From the NCBI GenBank assembly GCA_025766275.1, contig JAFKAC010000096.1, positions 1-64,000 of the forward strand: DNA of 64,000 nt, given 5' to 3'. Below, piece by piece: positions 27,150 to 39,402 of this stretch; position 1 is the stretch's first letter; every line of letters begins with the position of its first letter. The DNA comes from Lactarius indigo. Taxonomy: Eukaryota > Basidiomycota > Agaricomycetes > Russulales > Russulaceae. The notes beneath the pieces were generated by a model, which saw nothing but the letters and a program-made list of their open reading frames with translations, had not been told where the DNA came from and searched no databases. A program made the translations under genes and the position numbers.

Positions 27150-29929
27150 GTTAAAGGGGAAACCGGACCGGCGCGACGATGTGAGGGTTCAGACAGGACG
27201 GACAAAAGTAGACCCGAGCATGCATAGTGCGGTTTCAATATATATAACGCAAACCTATAAAAAAACAGAAATGTCAGCGCGCAGCAAGGTGCACAGGATC
27301 CGAGTCGAAGCTCGGTCTACTTCCATTTAATTGCCATTTCAGCACTTTGAGGCCCGTCGCTAACAGCTTCCGAGATTTTGCTATACCGTCGTCACGTCGT
27401 GGCATCAAGATCAGGAGAAGGGCGCGCTTGATTACTAGTATCCTACGTACATTTGATTAACAACTCCGCTAGAGTGCACGCAAACGAGCTCGGGCCAAGA
27501 ACCACGCAACGGACCAGTCCTCCAACTCAAGTCCCTTTCTCTGGTTGTAAAGCAACTGTTGTCTGGAGTGTTTACGACAGTGTTGTAGTAATTATTTGTG
27601 AAAAAACTCGGAAGAGCACAAGAGCAAGTAACCGAGCCGTGGGTACGCGTGAGTAATTGATTACATGATTGGTGAGGCGTGTGAAGCACAGCCTGCGCCG
27701 TGGGATAGTAGTCTTCGTGTATTGCTATCACTGCCCAAATGGCGATCGATTATTGATCCGGCATCACGTCGCGAGCTTGATGGCTTACTCACTATTTCGA
27801 CATCATCACTGCCTCAAGGTCATGACCCCACAGCTTTGATAGCTTTGTGGCTCACCCTCATTTCTGGCCGTGCACCTGGCCTACTTTTCAAACGTGTCAT
27901 GCCACAGTAACTAGTATGTCCATTCGCCCCATGTCAACTTTTACAACCCTTCGTTTATCCTACATACATGCCCCTTTGATGTCCGCTTTTATTCGGGCCG
28001 TCATCATCTTCTATCTTTCTGTCCACATGGTGCACTCCACTGTGCGATGGCTATCACCACGCCATCACCACGCTGCACTTCGCGGAGTGAAGCCACATTT
28101 ATTCTCGCGTATGTTTCTTTTTCTTTTCTTTTCTAGTGTGTTCGTCTTTGCCTCCCACCCTGGTCCCCGAACGATACAATCACTTTGGCCTTCCCCCTCA
28201 CTACACCTCACTAGGTCTCACTAGATCTCACTCGCGACTCCCTCCGTCTTCCCTATCCACTACGCCTTATTTTCTCACAGCGCCTTCGTTCCAGTCCCCC
28301 TTCTCCATATCGTTTCGATCCTAGGTACCGAGTTTCTCCGTGTGCACCAACCACCTCTTTCTTGCTGAACTAATCTGCACATCTGCACGTCGCCTACGCC
28401 TTCTCACTTGATCCCAGGGCGAGTAAGGTTTGGTCGACGACCCACCTGGCACTAAGCTCGTAAAACTGCTATCAATAGGCCCAAGCAGCGCCGTCAGATC
28501 TGGCGTCTTTTTGTAGCTATTGTCGGCTCCTGATCGCGGCCTGATCGGTTTCGGTTTCAGCGGGTCGTTTGTTCGCTGTCCCCCAGTCCTCACCTGCATA
28601 GCTTCGCTCTTATTTCTTTCTCCCTTCTCTCACGCCCTCACGCCCTTCCACGTCCCTTCCTCTATACTTTTCTTTAAAACATCTGCTCCGCCTGTCGGAC
28701 TCATTGGTCCTAGTCCGCACATTTCATCGCTCATTTCGTTGTGATAAATCCGATCTCAATCGACCTATGTATACCATGTGCGTCGTGCCCTCTTAGCGAG
28801 TAGTTCGTCTATCCTACAAAACTTGGACGTAGTCAAGCAATTATTTATATACGACAGGAACCTCCGCGACTAAGTAGCAGCTTGTGATTCCCGACACGTG
28901 GGGAGGTTTCAATGTTCAAACGTTCAGGACGCGCAGATACTGTCATACACACTCTCAAGCAAGCAACCTAGCTGCGTTGGGGTTCAGGGAGGTATGAAGC
29001 CGCGGTGCTTGTCGTGCAGGCCTCCACACGGGACGTAACTTCGTATACAGGTCCGCTTGGGTTGGGAACACATCGGTCCAAGTCTTCTAACGGTGCGCGA
29101 TAGTGCGAGACGCTCTGGAACACGGAGAAGGGGGCACACTGAGCTAGAAAGGGCTCTGAGGCCCTGGGGGAACGGCACTAATATTGACTGGGTTGAAAGA
29201 GGTAGATACAGGAAAACCTATACAGATAAGAAGAGAAACAGATCTAAAAACGGAGTAGAGTCCAGGGAGAAACGAAACGAGGTCGCAAAGATAAGGGAAT
29301 GGTAGAAGTGATACTCCGAATTGGCCGAAGCGCGGGCCGGTGGGAAAGGACGCAAAAGCGTTTAACCTGGCCAGCCGGTGCGCGCTGGGCGTATCAGTGC
29401 TATTGCGCGCGCGAATACGTGTGTCGACTAGTAAGGGATTGTGACCGTAACTCTACCTTTGACTTACCTCCATCACTTCGAAATTTTGGAACTCCTATCC
29501 GTGGGTCCTAGTAGTAGTAAGTTACTAGTAACACGCCAATGGCCAGTCGAGCGATGCCATGGGGTGATGTATTGTCTCACAAGTCCCAAGAACACGCGAG
29601 AAGTTGTCGAGACAACCTGCCAGTATCGCCATCACCTGAGCAGTCAGCTGGTACAGATTGGCGGCCAGGACAATGGTAGCGCAGGTGAAAGGTTGCGGAG
29701 GCAGTGGGCGCCGTAGAATGTGTGTTTCAAGAACTATACAGTATATTACAAAAACACTACATGCGCCTGGCGTCGACACCTATCCCCTTTGAGGTTGAGG
29801 CCGTTGAGGGCCATATCCGGGTCGTACAAAAGTAAATAGAAAAGGAAGACATCTCATTTCAAAGTTTCCGGGATTGTTTCTGGGTATCGTGCACAAGGAT
29901 AGATTACCTTAGTCCCACAAACACGACTC
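27150..29929. repeat. Array spacer of unit 2
   Basis: Promoter-like TATATATAAC near 27240, then blocks shared with unit 1 (27350-27620, 27750-28400, 28450-29150). The unit lacks the 2840-3160 and Pol III-like blocks; 29170-29740 is sequence I do not see elsewhere in the window. It contains a minus-strand frame (29525-29720) with a hydrophobic stretch that I cannot identify. From 29740 it rejoins the common spacer. Confidence 0.6.
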
Positions 29930-30472
29930 GATTTTCACCACACTTCCTCATTTTCTCCTGGGGTTTTGGGGGTGCGCCCGGGTGCCGGAGGATCCACTTA
30001 TAAAATGCCGCTTGTCCCCAGTGCGAGGGATCCTCAGTCCGATCGGGTCACTAGGTCGACAATTGGTGGCGGCTGTCTCACTGGTAGTCCTCCACTCATA
30101 TACACGTCAGTCTCGTTGTGGACATAGTCGGACAATCCACGGTACACGCGTGAAGCACCGATTGTCAGAGTAACGACTGAAGAAAGGAAAAAATAAATAT
30201 CAGCGATGTCGTATAGTTTTCTCGCGATGAGACACCTAACGTGCAGGGACCTGAAACAAGCGACAAACTCCCAGCTGGTATGAGAAGAAAGTAGGTAAAG
30301 TTTCGTTCGACGAGGCCGAGAACAACAGAGCTCACATGAGAGTTCCCCATATGGCATGGTAAAGCTTGAGGAGCGCGACTGTAAAGCAAATGTAAATAGT
30401 CAGAAATGTCGAAAGCACAAGTGACACACAATATTCTGCGGTGAAAACAGCGAGACTTTTCCAGTCAGGCAT
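29930..30472 (-). pseudogene. 7TM family copy C, internal deletion
   Basis: Exon 1 (ATG 30472-30470, MPDWKSLAVF...) is open and is followed by the start of exon 2, but at about 30256-30262 the sequence jumps directly into exon 11 and continues into exon 12. Exons 3-10 and most of exon 2 are gone (about 1.2-1.3 kb lost relative to copy B). The product cannot be a 7TM protein. Confidence 0.8.
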
Positions 30473-33121
30473 GTTAAGGAGGAAAAAGGATCGGTGCGAC
30501 GATATGAGGGTTCAGACAAGAAGAACAAAGCGGATATTCGCAGGCCCAGTTGGGTACAGAGCAGTTTCGAAGCAAACCTATAAAACACAGAAATCTCAGT
30601 GCATATAGCCCAGTTGCATAGATTCTCACTTTACCTTCCCACAGATACGCCGAGCGGTAATTAAATCCGAGTCATTCTTCAAACGACTGTTCACACAACC
30701 TCGCACTGTTCGAACTTCGCAGTCGCAGCTGCTGGCAGTGAGGTCACCGCTGCCGACATCATGAGGTTCTAGATCTCCCCTCTCAAAAACGGTAAAAGCC
30801 CAAGGTGCAGGCTACTGCATAACGCTGACTTTGTATACAGGTCCGCTTGAATTGGGGACGCGTCGCTCCAAGGTTGCTAAAGGCGCGCGATAGTACGAGA
30901 CACTCGGGAACCCTGAGAAGTGGACACACTGAGCTATCAAGGGCTCTGACGCCCTTGGAGGACTAGGGAGCGACCAAGCGATGTCGCAAAGCCAAGGCAA
31001 AGGTACTACTGTAGCCCGAATCGGCCGAATCGCACGAAAGTGTGGGCCGCCCGGTTCGTAAGGCTCGTATTTATTTCGTGCTGTGCTGCATACTGCACGC
31101 CATAACGCAGCGAGTTGGGATCATATCGGGTAGAGTACCAGTGGTAGCACAGTATACGTACTCGCAATACTCGAGTGTATTTTCCAGGCTTAAATCTTCT
31201 CCGCTACTAGTGTAAGGATTATTTTAGGAATGCCAGCATACTCACCCAAGATCTCACCTCGAGCCCCCCTGCCGTCATATTTCTTACACCCCTCCTAACT
31301 CATTCGCTCTCGCCGTCTCTGTTTCATCTAGTGCGCATATTTTAATCCATCGCTCCCTCAGGCCTTGTCTCAGGCTCTTCCTCTCGCTTTCTAATGATTA
31401 TTCCATCGCCGCCGCCCTCGCTACTAGGTAGCTCAATTGCTGACGTGACCCTGTTCGTATTACCCTTGCCGTCTGCCCCTCGTATCCGCGTTTTGAGGCG
31501 GGGCGGGGGTGGGATTCCCGGCCCGCCGCCGCCGGCCCGTTTTCGCATTGTCCTCGTTATATGTTCCTTTTGTAAACCCAGCGCGCACTCTACCGTACAT
31601 TCGCCACCACAACGCCACTCTTTTCTTGACGGATTTGCGCGATCCTAGTCCATGGGTATCTCTCTTCCCCGATCTACCCCTCACTTATCGATCTCTTTTG
31701 TTCTCACATAACTGTTATCTGTTCCATTTCACTGGGTCCACCTCCTCGTCGTCGTGTGCCCGTTCAGAGAGCATTGCATTTCGTTTCCGTCACCTACTTA
31801 GTATCCCACGCCTACTCCCCATCTCTCCCCGTCTACTCAGTTATACTTGCCGTTCCGGAACTACTAGGCACTAGCTTCCCCAGATATAGTCCACCACGGC
31901 ACTTTCTCTGGCACTGCTGCTATGGTGTTTCACTCATTCGTTTATCTCGCCATAATCTATGCTAGTCAGGTCCAATTAAGGAAACCCGAGAAAGAGTTTT
32001 ATGAATCAGCCGTAACATTGCCGCCTTCAATTTTGACCTCGTCCAGCCATCTTTGTTTTCTCTTGTTCTTCTCACCTTCAGTTCTGACACCAGTCGTAAC
32101 ACTCCGTCCCACGATCGTCGCTTCGGCAGCTTCTCTTATTCTTCCCTTCCCTATCTGTCGTATCGTTTTCTCCCCTTTCTCTACGAAATTTTCACCGCCT
32201 GCTAATACATACGCTGCCAGACGCATCCGCAGTGACCCACACATGCACGACACGTCGGCACATCCGTCAACTTAAACTATAACGCTGACGGCTCCCCTGG
32301 ATGTAGCCTCATGCACACATTGTGCATGTGAGGTTACCAGGGCCTCGGGTGGTACCCTAGGAGATCGTGCCAATGACTCTCGAAAACAACTTTTGGACAT
32401 GGATCCATAAAAAAGAAACTTCCAGGCGCTTGTAGGCAATAACCTCTGCCCTTGTATAGCACGTACCAATGCGCGACCAAATAGCGCTCTCTTCTGTTAC
32501 TCACCACCCCCAATATGATGTCCAGGCTATGTATTGCACTTGTTTGCCGATAGAAAGGTTCGGTCCTGTGAGTATCACACCTCACCTCGGATTGGACTCT
32601 CCCAGTCTTTCCAGCAAGCTTTCCAGTGTCACACGCCGTATGTAGCTAGTCCAATATGATTTCGTCTGATTCATTTAACAACGGTCAGAGGTAATTGGTG
32701 GACTCGCTGGGCGAAGGCGCAGACCCAGATGAGGAGATATACTGAGGACTCAGATTGTCACGGGAACGAGGTCGTATCTGCTTCATATTTGTACATAAGC
32801 GTATATGTCCACATTTCGAACGGAGAATGAACTGGTCCGCTAACGTGAAAATCTACGTCAATTTGTTGGGGGCGAGGCTGGGGGGTATATGGTGTGAATC
32901 ACTGCAGACGGACCGACAAAAAAGAGCCTCATTGTTCGTGCTCTCGAACTTCGATTCATAACGTATCAGGATACACTAGAACAAAAATACTACACGCATC
33001 TGGCATCCACACCTATCCTATTTGAGGTCAAGAGCTTTGCCAACCCTACAAAAATAAATAGAAAGGGAATATGTCCCATTTTCCGGGTATTATTTGCAAC
33101 GATAGATCGCCTTAGTCTCAC
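30473..33121. repeat. Array spacer of unit 3
   Basis: Shares 30800-31000 with 2570-2720, 31000-31460 with 2740-3160, and 31460-33120 with 23890-25440. It shows the empty MULE target site around 31455. No gene is supported. Confidence 0.65.
32405..32480 (-). ncRNA. Possible Pol III element, copy 2
   Basis: Minus-strand relative of 24693-24774, with box A-like TCGCGCATTGG and a T-run; box B is further degraded. Confidence 0.25.
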
Positions 33122-34786
33122 CTACGCAACTCGATTTTCGCTACCATTCTCCAATTTCTCCTGGTGTCTTGGCGGTTCCAGGAAACCCATTTCGAGCACG
33201 TGCCCGTCCACCGTACCGCTTGTCCCCACTGCGAGCGAACCTCGGCCTTCCCGGGGTACAAAGGTGCCAATTGTTGAGTGTCTCACTGGAAACCCTCTAC
33301 TCATATATACGTCGGATTCTTTGTGGACATAGTCCGACAGTCCACGGTACACCCGTGAAGCACCTATGGTCATAGTAATCACTGAAGAAATGAAAAACAA
33401 TCAGCGAATTCGCGTAGATCTCTCGGGACAAGACACCAACGTGCAGGGAGTTGGAACATCTATGATATTGGGTCCGTCAGTTCTTTGTCCAGAATATATT
33501 CTTCATGACGTACGAGGTTCATGGGACCTGTGAAAATACTCTTTTGGTGAATGCGCGATCTCATCGTGTGAAATAAATGCACTGCACACCATTCAGGTTC
33601 AACAGAATGAAAACCTTTGGAGGTCGTATCAGTCACCTAGATCATATTATATTCGTTTTTGGAAAACGTACTGTGATAGGTACCTCGGCCACGGCGACAA
33701 TTATCATCCACGCCAAGCCCTGTCATCGTGGTCAGCCAAGAAGTCGTCATCGCAGTGCATGCTGTCGTATCCGAGATGAAAAAATACTAACCTGGGTATA
33801 CAGGAGCCACCAGATGCCGCATCTCTGACGGGCATTTTCCCAGCGCAAGAGCCCTGTGAGCATGAGTACCAGAAGCACCAAGTCAGTGATGAAAGTGATA
33901 AGAATGTTGGTTTTCGTTTCGGATGTATTCGTGATTTTGCAAAAGCCCTCGCTCCAAATCGCGTGAACAATGATTATATCTGATTGCGGGTCACATGTTT
34001 GAAACATCCGGAAAGCCAATTGAAGAAATGAACATACTATGAATCAGAGAACCAGTATTGGCGAGCCACGCAGCGGAAGCAATCGATATGACGATCTTGT
34101 TTAGCCCCCATATCGCCGCACTGAGAGTGTCTTAGTATCAATGAAGCGCCAAGAGGAGTTAGAGAACCGAGTCCCCACTCACATGCGCAGGGCGATCAGG
34201 GCTGAGGCAGAAACTAACGAGAGATGCGAAAATAACTACATGGCCACAAATATTAGCGTGTAGTAAAGGACATAGTTCAAAATCTCACAAAGACAAAGTT
34301 GACATAAGCCTGGGAAGAATTTCAGTTTCGTCATCCGACTCAACGGGGCGAGAAGCCAAGGTACCTGGCAGTTGATCCGGCTTACAGAGTCGAATCCCAC
34401 GAGTATAGTAATACTGCAGAACAGAGGGCACCACCGGACCGCCAAATAAAGCTGTATGCACCAGCTTGAGTTGATTATCTCACATCCCTGTCTGGGCTGC
34501 ACGGAACGTACCAAAAATGATGAGCGAAACTTTCGCTCCCCAGTGAAGACAGAATATTCGAATCCGATGTTCACGACAAACTCCCAGCTTGTATGAGAAT
34601 AAAATTAATGATTTCATTAGACGAGGCTGAGAACGACAGTGCTCACAGGAGAACTCCCCATATGGCATGGCAAAACTTGACGAGTGTGGCTGTAACGCGA
34701 ATGTCTAGTTAGAAATGTCGGAAGGGCAACTGAAGTGACGCACAATATTCTGCAGTGATAGCATCGGGACTTTTCCAGTCAGTCAT
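33122..34786 (-). pseudogene. 7TM family copy D, exon 1 broken
   Basis: Exons 2-12 look usable (for example LYLAVRWCPLFCSITILVGF and LTGLLRWENARQ, with splice sites conserved), but exon 1 from ATG 34786-34784 has an extra CTTCA after the codons for ...EYCAS and a further small deletion. The frame then closes at TAA within 26 codons, so the first transmembrane segment is lost. Confidence 0.78.
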
Positions 34787-37766
34787 GTCAAGGGGGAAAC
34801 AGGATCGGTGCGACGATATGAAGGTTCAGACAGGTTGGACAAAGCGAATGATCGTAGGTCCGGGTATGCATGTAATTTAAAAGCAAACCTATAAAACACA
34901 GAAATCTTAGTGCATAGAGCCAAGTCGATATAGATTCTCACTATACGTAGAGCCGTGATTAAATTCAAGTCATTCTCCAAACGAGTGTTCATACAGCCTC
35001 GTAATCACCGTCGCCAGGGTCATCGCTGCCCACACCATGAAGATCTAGATCCTCCCCTCTCAAAAACTTCTCTTCTCCTGGCTTTCCTCCCATCCAGTTG
35101 CCATATTTCGGCGCTTTGGCGCTCTTCGTTAACAGTTTCCGAGATTTGCTACGTCTTCACTACATGATGGCATCAGGATGGGAAGGGCGTACTTGATTAT
35201 GTTACAAAAACACAAAAACAGTTACCGTAATTTACAACTCCGCCTTGGCCTACACGCATCCTCGCTCGGGTCAAACCCCAGTCCCTTTCTCTAGTTGTAA
35301 TGCAATTGTCGAATGTCTACGACTGGGTTTTGTGAAAAACCAAGTGAAAAACTCGGAAGTAAGTGGCTTTCAGGATCCAAAAAAAACAAAATACTGGGGT
35401 TATCCTTGACCCCGCTCGCTGAGCCCGCTGGAAATTTTCCAGCTTTCCGCAAATAGGTCTATCGACATGTAAAAGCTGTGGAATCGATCACATATCATTC
35501 TGGCCAGTCTGCTTGCATAGTATCCTTGGAGAGCCGCCGCGATGACCCGACGAGGGCTTCTCGGACTACTACCCCAACCCACTACTACCTCCCAATCGTC
35601 AATCGATATTGTCCAAGTTCCGCCCATATCCCTCTTGATCACGATCTCAACGCCTTCATTCACTGCCCCGTGGTCGTGTTACTCACCCTCATTTCTTGTT
35701 GTGCACCTGGCCTACCTCCCAAACGTTTCTTGCCGCAGGACACAATCCTTAAACTAGTAACTAGTATGTCCGTTCGCTTCATGTCAACTTTTCCAACTCC
35801 ACGTTTGTCCCCCATCCCACATATATTTCCCTTTCATGTCCGCCATGCGCCACCTTTGTTCGTGTCATTGTCATCATCTATCTTTTTTCCCATACAGCCT
35901 CCATCATCCCATCGCCATCACCACGTCGCACTTCGACGGAAGCGAAGCTGCGATCAATTCTCGTATGTGTCTCCTTTCCGTTCTAGTACGTTCTTCTCTG
36001 CCTCCCGCCCTGGTCCCCATATGATACAATCACTTTGGCCATCACCCTCCCTCACCATCACCCACGACCTTCTCTGTCTTTCCCAATTTCCTACCTCTTG
36101 TTTTGTCCCTCTGCCATTGTGCTCCGTTCCCTTTTTTCTCGCATTCCATCTCGTTCGCCTTTCCCTCGCCGCTCCTACTCACTCCCTTTCCCCATATCGT
36201 TCCGGTCCTGGGTATCGAGCTTTTCCGTGTGCACATACCACCTCTTTCTTACTGAATAGATCTTTGCGTCGCCAACGCCTTCTCCCTTGATCATACCACG
36301 AGTCAATTTTGATTGATGATACCCCCAGCGCTCAGCACTCAGCGCCCAGGACTGCTATCAATGGGCCCAAGCATCGTCGTCCTTTGGCCTCGTTCTGCAG
36401 CTTCTATTAGTTCTTGATCGAAGCCTGATACCTCCCGCTTTCGGTTGAACACCAGTCGTTCGCATCCTCCCCTTCACATCTTCGCTCTTATTTCCTTTTT
36501 GCTTTCTCACGCGCCCTCCCCTGTTCCTCCCTAACACTTTTTTTTTAAAATCCGCTCCGCCTGTCGGACTCATTGATTCAAGTCTGCGCATTGCATCGCC
36601 CATACCTTTCTAATGAATCCAATCCCAAACTAACTTGTGATACATACAGCATGTGCGTCGTGCCTTCGTGGCGAGTAGTTAATCCATCCTATAAAATCTG
36701 GACGTGGTCAAACAACCAGTGACAGCTCACAAGAGTCTCCGTGACCAAGTAGCAGCTTGTGATTCCCGGAACGAGGGGAGGTTTCAACGTTCGAAAGTTC
36801 AAGAAGGCCCTCGCGCAGGTACTGTCGTACACTCTGCACGATGTCTGAGGCCAGCACATGCTAAGAAGGCTCTGCATCCATATCACTGACGATTGACGGC
36901 TGTGAACTCGTCTACTGATGCTGGGTGTTCTGCACGGATTTTGTTGGAGTAAGTACGGAGACCAAGCATTTCGGGCTAGAGTGACACCCATCTCGGCATC
37001 CATCTGACGCCGACGGCCCCATTGGATGCGGCCTTCTTGCATGCACATTTTGCACGTAATGCAACCAGGCCTATAGCTAAGCTCTGTGTAAACGCACCAT
37101 CAACTCTCGAAAACAAATTTTCGGGCACTTACAGATGTGATAAGCCCGCACCTGCCCTTGCATGGCACGTACTATCACACGATTAAAAACTTTTGTTCTA
37201 TTACCCACCATCTCCAATATCACGTCCAGGGTTGGGCTACAGATTGCGCTTCTTCAGCTGTTCGAAGGGCTTAATTTAATAGTTGTAGAATTGAGCAATC
37301 CTGCTCATATCGCGGGTCGCCTCGGATTGAACTCTTTGCAGTATCAAACGTCATATATCGTTGAATGATACAGTACATCTACCCGTTAACGCGAAATCCC
37401 CACTATGAGTCGGCAGTCAAATTGGCAGTAATTCTCACGGGTGCGTAGCATGGGAGGATCCCTTATATGAAGGTGATGGAGTAACCCTTCTCAAGTTGGG
37501 GGCGGGGTTGAGGGATACGTGGTGCGAATCACAGACCACCAAGCTCAAAAGCTGTCGTTACCTCAGGGACGAGAGCCTCATTGTCTGTGCTCTCGACTTC
37601 GAATTTTTAATTATATAGTATATAACAAAGACACTATATGCATCTGGCGTCCACATCTATCCCCTCTAAGGTTGAGGGCTTTTCCGATTCCTAAAAAAGT
37701 AAATAGAAGAGGAATACGTCCCATTTTCCGGTTATTATGTGCAATGATAGATTGCCTCAGTCCCAC
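34787..37766. repeat. Array spacer of unit 4
   Basis: Blocks correspond to 690-1060 (35110-35370), 1060-1800 (35400-36300) and 1800-2400 (36350-36880), then a diverged Pol III-like copy and the gene-proximal spacer. No coding gene is supported. Confidence 0.65.
37112..37192 (-). ncRNA. Possible Pol III element, copy 3 (degenerate)
   Basis: Recognisable by the GTACGTGCCATGCAAGGGCA segment; box A is mutated, and only a short T-rich stretch follows. Confidence 0.15.
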
Positions 37767-39402
37767 CTACACAACTCGATTTTCGCCACGCATCATTGTT
37801 TTCTCCTGGTGTTCTGGGATAACCGGAGGATCCATTTCGAACGCACGCACGTCTGGCATATCGCCGGTCCCCAGTGCGAGAGAACCTCGGTCTGAGCGGG
37901 GTACAATCGGTGGCTGTCTCACTGGCAGCCCTCCACTCATATGTACGTTGGTTTCGTTGTGGACGTAGTCCGACAGTCCACGGTACACGCGTGAAGCACC
38001 GATTGTCAGAGTAATGACTGAAGAAAGGGGAAAAAAATCAGCGGTACTGCAAAGTTCTCTCGCAACGAGACACCTAACGTGCAGGGACTTGAAACATCTA
38101 TGATATCGGGCCCGTCAGCTCTTTGTCAGGAATTTTTATTAAAATTTATGACATACGAGGTTCATGGGGTCTGTGAAAACTCTTTTGGTGAATACCGAAT
38201 CTCGTCGCGTGAAAGAAATACCCACCATTCAGATTCAGCAGAACCAGAACCTGAAGAACTCGTATCAGTCACCTGGATCATATCCATTTTTAGGAAAGCG
38301 TACTGTGACAGGTGCCCCGGCTAAAACAACGGTTATCATCCACGCCAAGCCCTGGTGTCATAGTTAGCCTAGAAGATCGTCCCAGTGCATGTTGTAGTAT
38401 CCGAGATGAGAAAATACTGACCTGGGTGAACAGGAGCCACCAGATGCCACCTTTCTGATGGGCATTTTCCCAGCGCAAGAGCCCGATGAACATGAGTGCA
38501 AGAAGCACTAAGTCAGTGACGAAAGTGACAATAATGTTGGTTTTGGTTTCAGACGAATTCGTGACTTTGCAAATGCCTCCGCTCCAAGTTCCGTGAAGAA
38601 TGGCTAAACCTGATCCGAGGTCACATATTTGAAACATCCAGAAAGAAATGAACATACTATGAATTAGGGAGCCAGTATTAGCGAACCAGGCAGCGGAAGC
38701 GATTGATATGACGATCCTGTTTAGCCCCCATATCGCCGCACTGAGAGTATCTTATTGGTGAGGTGCGGAGAGGAGAACTGAGTCCGCTCACATGCGTAGC
38801 ACGATCAGGGCGGAGGCAGAAGCTAACGAGATATTTGCAAATAACTGTATGGCCCCAAATATTAGCACACAGTCGAGGAAATAGTCCGTAATCTCACGAA
38901 GGCAAAGATGACATAGGCCTGGGTGGAAGAATTTCAGTCTCGTGAACTAACTCAACAGGGCGAGAAGCCAACTTGAAGGTACCTGGCAGTCGATCCGGTT
39001 TTTTGAGTCGAATCCCACGAGTATAGTAATAACGCAGAACAGAGGGAACCACCGAGCCCCCAAGTAAAGCTGTGTGTATCAGCTTGAGTTGATTATCTCG
39101 CATCCCTGTCTGGGTTGTACGCAACGTACCAAAAACGATAAGCGAAACTTTCGCTTGCCAGTGAAGACAGAATATTCGAATCCAATGTTCACGACAAACT
39201 CCCAACTTGTATGTGAAGAAATTTGATATTTCATTAGACGAAGCTGAGAACGACAGTTCTCACATGAGAACTCCCCAAATGGCGTGGCAAAGCTTGACGA
39301 ACGTGACTGTAGCGCGCAGATATAAATAGTTAGAAATGTGGGAAGTGCAAATGGCGCACAATATTCTGCAGTGACAACAGCAGGACTTTTCCAGTCGGTC
39401 AT
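37767..39402 (-). pseudogene. 7TM family copy E, exon 1 frameshifted
   Basis: ATG 39402-39400 opens MTDWKSPAVVTAEYCAPFALPTFLTIYIC, then 2 extra bases (TGCGCGCT for TGCGCT) move the rest of exon 1 out of frame. Later exons, including the 14-nt and 19-nt exons, keep their splice sites, and exon 12 is open to 37767. It is probably a recent pseudogene. Confidence 0.78.
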
